Source: CAZISM01 sp964541895 (GTDB taxonomy: Bacteria > Zhuqueibacterota > Zhuqueibacteria > Residuimicrobiales > Residuimicrobiaceae). From it: 27,669 nt of DNA. The notes beneath the pieces are model-generated. The model was given only the letters and a program-made list of their open reading frames with translations, ran no database searches and was not told where the DNA came from. Positions 8,286 to 15,120 of this stretch are shown piece by piece (the stretch's first letter is position 1; every line of letters starts with the position of its first letter). Location: NCBI GenBank assembly GCA_964541895.1, contig CAZISM010000075.1, positions 1 through 27,669 on the forward strand. Reading direction: 5' to 3'. The position numbers were made by a program, and so were the translations under genes.

Positions 8286-8832
8286 TGGTGCTCCTTGTTC
8301 GAAGAATGACGGTTCGGAGACCGGAGGTACCCTATTTACCGGATATTGTTTAAGATTTGAATCAATGTAAACATATTTGAATGCAAATAAAAGCATTTTG
8401 CATGGATGACAGGCTTTGGATCTGCCTTTGTTATGCGCGAGGACGCAGAGGAGGTTTGTTTTGTTCGTTGACGCGCTAAATCATTACGTGGTGATAACGT
8501 TCGCCGCGCCTTCTGTTGAATTTCACTCTTAAACAGGAACGAGGTGCAGAATTTGTTCATGAACCATCTCGCCATCCCCTGTCATTGCGAGCGAAGGAAC
8601 TGATACCGCGAAAGGGATCGCAGCAGAATGGAGCGAAGCAATCTCCGGCGATGACGATCCTGCTGATTGCAGCAGTCTCCGGCCCTTCCTGGCTTTCGTT
8701 CGCAAAACAGATCCATACGTCAGAATTCAACAGGTTCAAAAAAAACCGGCAAATTAATTTGTACTTTTCAGATTTATCCGTAAATTTAGAGATTGCATCT
8801 ACGTTCCTTACCTATTCACAAAGGGAGGCTTT
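8286..8832. other. Intergenic region upstream of cydA and the glycosidase gene
   Basis: These 547 bases separate two divergently read units and should carry promoters for both. I see no clear -35/-10 pair and no FNR- or Rex-type palindrome. The region contains a dispersed-repeat-like element at 8581-8655 and a CTCTGCGTCCTCGCG-type run (minus-strand reading of 8435-8452). The last 90 bases before cydA are AT-rich (AAAAAAAACCGG, AAATTAATTTG). The strong AGGGAGG ribosome site at 8821-8828 sets the cydA start. Confidence 0.5.
8581..8655. repeat. Dispersed-type intergenic repeat (GTCATTGCGAGC...GAAGCAATCTC...GATGAC)
   Basis: The element opens with GTCATTGCGAGCGAAGG, contains GAGCGAAGCAATCTCC at about 8631-8646, and closes with GGCGATGAC. 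Its ends are near-complementary (GTCATTGCG against CGATGAC), so it can fold into a long imperfect hairpin. This ATTGCGAGC/GAAGCAATCTC wording is common in intergenic repeats of many bacterial genomes. Only one copy lies in this window, so its repeat status rests on that recognition. Confidence 0.5.
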
Positions 8833-10185
8833 ATGGATGTTTTGCTGCTGGCGCGGTTACAATTCGCGGCCACCACGGTCTACCACTTCTTTTTTGTCCC
8901 CCTGACGCTGGGTCTCTCTCTGGTTGTAGCGGTGCTGGAGACCCTGTATGTGCGTACAGGCGATGAAACCTACAAGCGCATGACCAAGTTCTGGGGTAAA
9001 CTGTTTCTCATCAATTTTGCCATGGGCGTTGTCACCGGTATTGTGCAAGAGTTTCAGTTCGGCATGAACTGGTCCGAGTACTCCCGCTTTGTCGGCGATA
9101 TTTTCGGTGCCCCTTTGGCGATTGAAGCCTTGCTGGCCTTTTTCCTGGAATCCACCTTTCTGGGGGTGTGGATTTTCGGATGGGATCGTCTTTCCAGGCG
9201 CATGCATGCGGCAGCCATCTGGATTGTCGCCATTGCCTCCAATTTGTCCGCCCTGTGGATTCTTATCGCCAACTCTTTCATGCAGCAACCGGTTGGCTAT
9301 GCATTGCGCAACGGCCGCGCGGAAATGACCGATTTTTTCGCTCTCCTTTCGAACGGCCACGTCTGGGTGCAATTTCCCCATGTCTTTTTCTCGGCGCTAT
9401 CCACCGCCGCTTTTTTCATCATCGGCATCGCGGCGTATCATTTGCTCAAAAAGAGTCAGGATCAGGAGGTGTGGGTCCGTTCCCTGAAAACGGGTATCGT
9501 CGTCGGTTTCGTGGCCATCGTTCTGGTCATTACCGGCGGGCACAACCAGGCGCAGTATATGGTCAAAGTGCAGCCGATGAAAATGGCTGCTGCCGAAGCG
9601 CTGTGGGACAGTGCCGATCCGGCGGCGATGTCGCTGTTCACCATCGGCGATGAAAAAAATCGTCAGGATGTATTTGCCATCAAAGTGCCCGGTCTGCTAA
9701 GTTTTCTGTCCTACAACCGTTTTTCCGGCAAAGTCATGGGTATCAACGATATCCAGAGCGAGTACGAACTCTCCCATGGTCCGGGTGATTATGTGCCGCC
9801 GGTGGCGATCTCGTACTGGACGTTTCGCATGATGATAGGCGCCGGCGTGGTGATGTTGTTAATCCTGATTTACCTCCTCATCGCTTTTTTGCGCAAACGC
9901 CTCTTGCTAAAGCCATTCATCCTTAAACTGTTGGTGTATTCCATAGCGCTGCCGTACATTGCCAATACCGCGGGCTGGATTTTCACCGAAATAGGGCGTC
10001 AACCCTGGGCCGTTTTCGGCCTTATGCGCGTTGAAGCGGCGGTCTCTACCGCTGTCGGAGCGGGTGAGGTTCTGTTCACGCTTGTCGGTTTTTGTCTTCT
10101 TTATGGCGCGCTCATGGTGGCGGATGTCTATTTGCTGAGAAAATTTGCGGTCGCCGGCACCTCTCCGGCCGACCAGCAGGCATAG
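8833..10185 (+). CDS. cydA: Cytochrome bd ubiquinol oxidase subunit I
   Basis: This 450-residue, multi-helix membrane protein oxidises quinol and reduces O2 to water at low oxygen. Key residues are visible. H18 in TVYHFFFVPLTLGLS is the proximal heme b595-type ligand. E98 and E106 in IEALLAFFLESTFLGVW match the conserved acidic pair. H183 in WVQFPHVFFSALS and a Met in YWTFRMMIGAG are the heme b558 ligands. QPMKMAAAEALW and GRQPWAVFGLMR are also conserved. At 450 residues, with a brief loop after SLFTIGDEKN, it belongs to the short-Q-loop group; the Escherichia coli protein has about 522. The start is set by AGGGAGG just upstream. The cydB gene follows after nine bases in the same operon. Confidence 0.96.
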   Translation: MDVLLLARLQFAATTVYHFFFVPLTLGLSLVVAVLETLYVRTGDETYKRMTKFWGKLFLINFAMGVVTGIVQEFQFGMNWSEYSRFVGDIFGAPLAIEALLAFFLESTFLGVWIFGWDRLSRRMHAAAIWIVAIASNLSALWILIANSFMQQPVGYALRNGRAEMTDFFALLSNGHVWVQFPHVFFSALSTAAFFIIGIAAYHLLKKSQDQEVWVRSLKTGIVVGFVAIVLVITGGHNQAQYMVKVQPMKMAAAEALWDSADPAAMSLFTIGDEKNRQDVFAIKVPGLLSFLSYNRFSGKVMGINDIQSEYELSHGPGDYVPPVAISYWTFRMMIGAGVVMLLILIYLLIAFLRKRLLLKPFILKLLVYSIALPYIANTAGWIFTEIGRQPWAVFGLMRVEAAVSTAVGAGEVLFTLVGFCLLYGALMVADVYLLRKFAVAGTSPADQQA

Positions 10186-10194
10186 GAGGCTGTT

Positions 10195-11208
10195 ATGGAT
10201 TTGAATACCATCTGGTTTGGCTTGATATCCGTGCTTTTCATTGGATTTTTCTTCCTGGAGGGTTTCGATTACGGCGTCGGTATTCTCCACCCCTTCCTGG
10301 CCAGGGACGATAAGGAACGCCGTGTTTCCATGAACAGCATTGGAACCTTTTGGGATGGAAACGAAGTCTGGCTGCTTACCGCCGGCGGCGCTTTGTTCGC
10401 CGCGTTTCCGCACTGGTACGCCACCCTGTTCAGCGGTTTTTATCTGGCGCTGTTTTTAATCCTGGTCGCTCTTATTCTTCGCGGCGTCTCGTTCGAATTC
10501 CGCAGCAAGGATAAACATCCGACCTGGCGGGCGCTTTGGGACTGGTCGCTGTTTACAGGGAGTGTCATTCCGGCTCTGCTTTGGGGTGTAGCGGTCGCCA
10601 ATCTCATTCGCGGCGTGCCCATCGATGAAAAAATGAATTATGTCGGCGGATTCTGGAATCTGCTCAATCCCTACGCTCTCTTGGGCGGGCTGATGACCCT
10701 GTCGCTGTTCACCTATCACGGTGCCCTATTTCTCAACCTGAAAACCACGGATGCGCTGCGAGAGAGAGCCCATACCATGGCAGGAAAACTCTGGCTGCCG
10801 ACCGTGGTGCTTGTGCTGGGATTCGTCATCGCCAGCTATTTCGCCACCGATATGTTCAGCCGCAACACCATAGTGGCCATGGCTGCGGCTTTGCTGGCCG
10901 CGATCGCTCTGCTGCTTTCGGGATGGTTCCTTCGCAAGAACAGAGGCGGGTGGGCGTTCAGCATGACCGGACTCACCATTGCCTTGGCCACCATTACCGT
11001 ATTCAGCGGACTCTATCCGCGGGTGATGGTCTCGAGCCTCAATGAGGCCTGGAGTTTGACCATCTATACGGCGTCTTCAACGCCCTATACACTGAAAGTG
11101 ATGACTATTATAGCGCTGATTTTCGTTCCCATTGTCCTGGCTTATCAGATCTGGACCTATTGGACGTTCCGCAAACGCGTCAGCCCTGATTCACATCTGG
11201 AATACTAA
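10195..11208 (+). CDS. cydB: Cytochrome bd ubiquinol oxidase subunit II
   Basis: This 337-residue partner subunit of CydA has about eight predicted membrane helices. The conserved N-terminal signature FFFLEGFDYGVGIL is followed by IGTFWDGNEVWLLTAGGALFAAFP, both diagnostic of CydB. The acidic residues in these stretches belong to the proton and oxygen pathway region described for the family. An AGGAGG-like site sits at the end of cydA, just before ATG 10195, so translation is probably coupled. The C-terminal tail FRKRVSPDSHLEY is short and polar. A palindrome array begins ten bases after the stop and separates this gene from cydD. Confidence 0.96.
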   Translation: MDLNTIWFGLISVLFIGFFFLEGFDYGVGILHPFLARDDKERRVSMNSIGTFWDGNEVWLLTAGGALFAAFPHWYATLFSGFYLALFLILVALILRGVSFEFRSKDKHPTWRALWDWSLFTGSVIPALLWGVAVANLIRGVPIDEKMNYVGGFWNLLNPYALLGGLMTLSLFTYHGALFLNLKTTDALRERAHTMAGKLWLPTVVLVLGFVIASYFATDMFSRNTIVAMAAALLAAIALLLSGWFLRKNRGGWAFSMTGLTIALATITVFSGLYPRVMVSSLNEAWSLTIYTASSTPYTLKVMTIIALIFVPIVLAYQIWTYWTFRKRVSPDSHLEY

Positions 11209-11218
11209 CCGTCCATGC

Positions 11219-11272
11219 AGCGCGACCAGTTTGGTCGCGCTTTCGCGGCTGCCGCCCATCTTGACTGAGCCC
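11219..11272 (+). repeat. Palindromic element, copy 1 (54-base unit)
   Basis: AGCGCGACCA-GTT-TGGTCGCGCT forms a perfect 10-bp stem with a three-base loop (11219-11241). TTCGCGG follows, and GACTGAGCCC lies 44 bases from the unit start. It begins ten bases after the cydB stop and is followed by only three Ts, so it is at best a weak terminator. It may instead protect the cydAB transcript end. Confidence 0.8.
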
Positions 11273-11292
11273 ATCAATTTGTTTTGAAATGT

Positions 11293-11324
11293 ATCGCAGC
11301 CAATCTGGTCGCGCTTTCGCGGTT
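11293..11324 (+). repeat. Palindromic element, copy 2 (degenerate)
   Basis: This 32-base copy keeps the right half exactly (TGGTCGCGCTTTCGCGG). Its left arm is altered (TCGCAGCCA in place of GCGCGACCA), so the stem is broken at three positions. It lacks the GACTGAGCCC tail found with copies 1 and 3. Confidence 0.75.
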
Positions 11325-11335
11325 ACAGTTCATGT

Positions 11336-11389
11336 AGCGCGACCAGTTTGGTCGCGCTTTCGCGGTTAGGGTCTATCTAGACTGAGCCC
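11336..11389 (+). repeat. Palindromic element, copy 3 (54-base unit)
   Basis: The 32-base core is identical to copy 1 except for its last two bases (GTT in place of GCT at the end). The same GACTGAGCCC tail lies at the same 44-base offset. The offset between copies 1 and 3 is 117 bases, which points to duplication of a longer unit rather than chance hairpins. Confidence 0.8.
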
Positions 11390-11511
11390 TGATGCCAATG
11401 AACCCCTGGTATTCCCTCAGCAGGTTTGCCGGCACAGATTCGACAGCTGTTTTTAAATCTTTTGTTGCGGCTTGTCCGCGCCAGACCCAAACGACACCTC
11501 ATCAACCAATC

Positions 11512-13236
11512 ATGTCCACGCATAAACGGCTCTTGAATCAGCTCACCGGCCATAAAGCGCTTCTGCTGACTGCTGCCGGGCTGATCGTGCTGGCCGGCAG
11601 CGCCACCGTGCTGCAAGCGAGCCTGCTCAGCAAAGCCATTGCGCGTATTTTTCTCCAGCATCACCATCTGAAGGATGTCCGCACCATCCTATATTTTTTT
11701 CTCCTGGCTGCGCTGGTCCGTCTGACCAGCCAGTGGTTGGGACAGAGCCTGCTTTACTCGGTTTCCGCCAGAATAAAACGAACCATTCGCACCCAACTGA
11801 CCCAAAAGCTGCTCCGCCTGGGCCCGGCGTATGCGAGCGGTCAGTCCTCCGGCAGCATCAAAGCCGTGTTAACCACCGGCATCGAACGGCTGGACGCCTT
11901 TTTCAGCGAATATGTGCCGCAAATATTTTCTGCCGTTCTCATCCCGCTGTTGATCCTTGTCTTTGTTTTTTCCAGAGATCATCTTTCGGCGCTGGTCCTG
12001 CTGCTCACCGCGCCTCTGATTCCTTTTTTTATGATCCTTATCGGCGACATGGCGAAGCGCCATACCCGGCGGCAGTGGCAGGCGCTGGCCCGTCTCAACC
12101 ATTTTTTCATCGAATTGTTGCAGGGCATCGTTGCCATAAAAATATTGGGATGCAGCCGGGATCTGCGGGAAAAAATTCTCAACGTCACAGAAGAATTCAA
12201 AACCACCACCCTGGGCGTGCTGCGCATCGCGTTTTTATCTGCGTTGGCCCTCGAATTGCTGTCGACCTTGAGCATCGCCCTTATTGCTGTAGAAATCGGC
12301 CTGCGCCTGCTATATGGCAAGATGGCCTACCAGCAGGCCCTGTTTATTCTTATCCTTGCGCCGGAATTCTACCTGCCGTTGCGTCGGCTGGGAGCCCACT
12401 TTCATGCCGGACTCGACGCCCTGGCCGCGGCCGACCACATGGAGCAAATCTTAATGGAACAGCCTCCCGCACAGACCGGCAGTAAACACAAGCCATCGGG
12501 TCAACCGATGATTCGTTTTGAAAATGTTGCTTTTCAGTACCCGGGCACATCGTACTATGCTTTGGACGGAATTTCGCTGTGCCTCGAGCCTGGACAAAAA
12601 ACCGCCCTGGTCGGACCCAACGGCGCCGGCAAGAGCACCCTGGCGGCGCTGTTGTTGCGTTTTATCGAACCTCTGCATGGAGAGATCCATATCGGCGAAC
12701 ACACCCTGCGGCACATCGATCCTGAGAGTTGGCGCGCACAGCTCGCCTGGGTGCCGCAGCAGCCCTTTCTATTTCATGGTTCTGTGGCGGAGAATATACG
12801 GCTTGCCGATCCATCGGCCGACAGCGAGAGGATGGTACAGGCAGCAAAACAGGCGCATCTGCACGAGACCATTACAAACCTGCCGCAAGGATATGATACG
12901 CTGATCGGCGAACGTGGTGTGCGATTGAGCGGCGGCCAGGCGCAGCGTTTGGCACTTGCACGCGCCTTTATAAAAGAGGCGCCGCTGCTCATACTCGATG
13001 AACCCACCAGCGGCCTGGACCGGGAGAGCGAGGAAGCACTTGCCAGAGCCGGCGCCCGGCTGATGATGCACAAGACGGTCCTCACCATCGCCCATCGCCT
13101 GCATACCATCAGCCAATACGATCAGATTTTATTTATGGATCAAGGTCGAATTTTCGAGCGCGGCACCCATCAGGAGCTGCTGGCCCTGAACGGCCGATAT
13201 GCCGAGTTCACGCGCGTCGCCGGGGTGATCGTATGA
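11512..13236 (+). CDS. cydD: ABC exporter subunit CydD (cytochrome bd assembly)
   Basis: This is a 574-residue half-transporter: an N-terminal six-helix membrane domain (about residues 10-310) and a C-terminal ATPase domain. Walker A is GPNGAGKST at 368-376, the signature is LSGGQAQRLALARA from about 472, Walker B is LLILDEPTSGLD near 492-503, and the switch His is in TIAHRL. CydDC is required to assemble cytochrome bd; reduced thiol export and heme transport have both been proposed as its activity. I chose ATG 11512 because residues from MSTHKRLLNQL begin like CydD. The frame also allows ATG 11392, and neither start has a clear ribosome site. Its stop overlaps the cydC start by four bases (ATGA). 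Confidence 0.9.
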   Translation: MSTHKRLLNQLTGHKALLLTAAGLIVLAGSATVLQASLLSKAIARIFLQHHHLKDVRTILYFFLLAALVRLTSQWLGQSLLYSVSARIKRTIRTQLTQKLLRLGPAYASGQSSGSIKAVLTTGIERLDAFFSEYVPQIFSAVLIPLLILVFVFSRDHLSALVLLLTAPLIPFFMILIGDMAKRHTRRQWQALARLNHFFIELLQGIVAIKILGCSRDLREKILNVTEEFKTTTLGVLRIAFLSALALELLSTLSIALIAVEIGLRLLYGKMAYQQALFILILAPEFYLPLRRLGAHFHAGLDALAAADHMEQILMEQPPAQTGSKHKPSGQPMIRFENVAFQYPGTSYYALDGISLCLEPGQKTALVGPNGAGKSTLAALLLRFIEPLHGEIHIGEHTLRHIDPESWRAQLAWVPQQPFLFHGSVAENIRLADPSADSERMVQAAKQAHLHETITNLPQGYDTLIGERGVRLSGGQAQRLALARAFIKEAPLLILDEPTSGLDRESEEALARAGARLMMHKTVLTIAHRLHTISQYDQILFMDQGRIFERGTHQELLALNGRYAEFTRVAGVIV

Positions 13237-14903
13237 GCGGCCATCTGAAACAACTGTTGCTCGCAGCGCTGCGCCACAAATGGTGGATGCTGTTGGCAGC
13301 GTTGCTGGGATTCCTGACTGCCGGCAGCGCCGTAGGTTTGATGATGACCTCTGCCTATATCATCAGCGCGGCTGCCCTGCGCCCGGCTTTGGCGGAACTG
13401 CAGGTCGCCATTGTGGGGGTACGATTTTTCGGATTGACCCGGGCGCTCTTCCGTTATCTCGAACGCCTCATCTCACACAGCACAACCCTGCGGCTGCTGG
13501 CGCAGTTTCGTGTCTGGTTTTTTCAGGCGCTGGAGCCTTTGGTTCCGGCGCAGCTGGCGTTTCTCCGCAGCGGTGATTTGTTATCGCGGGTGACGAACGA
13601 TGTCGAGATGCTGCAGAATTTTTACATTCGTGTGCTGGCCCCGCCGCTGGTGGCGTTGCTGGTGATGGCGGCCATGGGGTTGCTCTACGGCTCCTTTGCC
13701 GCCAACCTGGGTTGGATTCTGCTGCTGCTCATGATGCTGGCAGGTTGGGGCGTACCCGTTTTAACAGCGATCATGACCGGGCATATCGGCAGCCGGCGAG
13801 TCGAGCTGGAATCAGAGCTGGCGCAAATGGCGCTGGACGGTGTGCACGGTCTGGCAGACCTCACCGTCTTTGGCCGAGCGCAGTACCATTTTAACCGTTT
13901 TGCCGATCTGCACGATGAATGTATTGACTTGACTCGCCGACAAAAACAGGTTCTGGCACTTCATGAAGGTCTCATCGGCCTGCTGACGAACGCGGCCGTG
14001 CTGGCGGTTTTCATTTGGCTGACTCCTCATATTGAGCAGGGCCGCCTGAACGGAATATATCTGGCGGTCCTGACCCTCGGCGTTATGGCAGGCTTTGAAG
14101 TTTTTTTACCGCTGCCCGCCGCGGTGATGCACCTTCGCGAAATCGAATGTGCGGCGGCTCGTCTTGGTGAAATCGTTGGGCTCAAGCCATTGGCCATCGA
14201 GGAGGTGAGGGGGGCGCAACATTCCGCCGGTGTTAGCCCAGACATCGAATTTGCTGCTGTCTCTTTTCGTTATGGATCATTAGAGCCGACGGTCCTGGAT
14301 AATTTTACACTTGTCATACCGCCCCAAAGCCGCATCATCATAACCGGTCCCAGCGGATCCGGAAAATCGACGCTGATCAATCTGTTGCTGCGCTTTTGGG
14401 ATGTGGAGCAGGGAAGCGTGCTGGTGCAGGGACGCCCGGTCGCCCAGCGCGATTCCGCATTCTGGGCTTCACGCATCAGCGTAGCGCCGCAACGCAATTT
14501 TTTCTTTGCTGATTCCATTTATGAAAACCTGCGCCTTGCCAACCCCTGCGCTACGCAGGAGAACATAAAGATGGCCTGCAAACAGGTGGGAATGCATACT
14601 GCCATTGTTGCAGCTAAAGAGGGCTACGAGTCGCGCATGGGCGAATGGGGAGTGCGCTTTTCCGGCGGCGAGTTGCAGCGACTCGCCATAGCTCGCGCTC
14701 TGCTCAAAGAGGCGCCGATTTATATCTTTGACGAACCGACCGCCAATCTCGACGCGGACGGAGAAGCTCTGATCTGGCAGCTGCTGGCTGAATCAGCGAA
14801 ATCAAAAACGGTCGTGGTCTTGTCGCACCGGCTGCCGCGCGCGGGGTTGGAGCAATGGCAGGTCTATAAAATGCCGCTGGCAACCGGCCTCGTTTCAAAC
14901 TGA
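13233..14903 (+). CDS. cydC: ABC exporter subunit CydC (cytochrome bd assembly)
   Basis: This 556-residue half-transporter pairs with CydD in the inner membrane. The membrane domain carries CydC-type sequence (LMMTSAYIISAAALRPA, IVGVRFFGLTRALFRYLERL). The latter stretch, with its GV(R)FFG..RA..RY.ER pattern, distinguishes CydC from CydD. The ATPase domain has Walker A GPSGSGKST at 372-380, signature FSGGELQRLAIARAL, Walker B IYIFDEPTANLD and switch His in VLSHRLP. ATG 13233 overlaps the cydD stop, giving translational coupling. The C-terminus ends soon after the H-loop (KMPLATGLVSN), which is a little short but complete. No good terminator follows within 200 bases. Confidence 0.92.
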   Translation: MSGHLKQLLLAALRHKWWMLLAALLGFLTAGSAVGLMMTSAYIISAAALRPALAELQVAIVGVRFFGLTRALFRYLERLISHSTTLRLLAQFRVWFFQALEPLVPAQLAFLRSGDLLSRVTNDVEMLQNFYIRVLAPPLVALLVMAAMGLLYGSFAANLGWILLLLMMLAGWGVPVLTAIMTGHIGSRRVELESELAQMALDGVHGLADLTVFGRAQYHFNRFADLHDECIDLTRRQKQVLALHEGLIGLLTNAAVLAVFIWLTPHIEQGRLNGIYLAVLTLGVMAGFEVFLPLPAAVMHLREIECAAARLGEIVGLKPLAIEEVRGAQHSAGVSPDIEFAAVSFRYGSLEPTVLDNFTLVIPPQSRIIITGPSGSGKSTLINLLLRFWDVEQGSVLVQGRPVAQRDSAFWASRISVAPQRNFFFADSIYENLRLANPCATQENIKMACKQVGMHTAIVAAKEGYESRMGEWGVRFSGGELQRLAIARALLKEAPIYIFDEPTANLDADGEALIWQLLAESAKSKTVVVLSHRLPRAGLEQWQVYKMPLATGLVSN

Positions 14904-15036
14904 AACCAGGATCCCGTGTGTTGCCATTTTTTTGCGGATAATCCGAATGTCCCCTGTCATTTTATGGTATAATGAACTATATTATATACAATAGTGCAGC
15001 AGGTGTCAGACCTCATTACTGTTGAATCCCTGATTC

Positions 15037-15069
15037 TTTTCCGTGAGTTCAGTGCCTTCCGTGGTTTAG
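15037..15069. repeat. Degenerate short repeat of the TTCCGTG type
   Basis: TTTCCGTGAGTTCAGTG runs on into CCTTCCGTGGTTT, giving three loosely repeated TYCRGTG/TTCCGTG units at 8-10-base spacing. Similar CTSTGTG/CTCTGCG-type runs occur in intergenic DNA of many bacteria. Related short stretches are at 3606-3636 and, on the minus strand, 8435-8452 in this window. The units are too degenerate for a firm call. Confidence 0.3.
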
Positions 15070-15120
15070 AGTCTGTTCTCTAAAGTGTTGCTCTTTGAAT
15101 GACAAGTACTGGAAGTAAAA

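Larger units (their letters stand above)
11209..11511. other. Spacer between cydB and cydD carrying a palindrome array
   Basis: These 303 bases carry three copies of a palindromic element (11219-11389). A frame open from 11392 leads into cydD, but the extra 40 residues look unlike protein conserved in ABC exporters. No clear Shine-Dalgarno sequence precedes either candidate cydD start. I found no convincing promoter, so read-through from cydAB is plausible. Confidence 0.5.

Noticed and set aside
8516..8905. 129-codon frame across the cydA upstream region
   Set aside because: It runs through the dispersed repeat and into cydA in another frame, with no ribosome site and no protein-like pattern.
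11219..11367. Possible CRISPR array
   Set aside because: There are only three copies, unevenly spaced (74 and 43 bases apart), with one degenerate and no cas genes nearby. The unit is a strong palindrome of the repetitive extragenic type.
14968..14973. TATAAT as a -10 box for the DUF362 gene
   Set aside because: No acceptable -35 partner lies at the right spacing and the box is about 150 bases from the start. AT-rich matches like this occur by chance.
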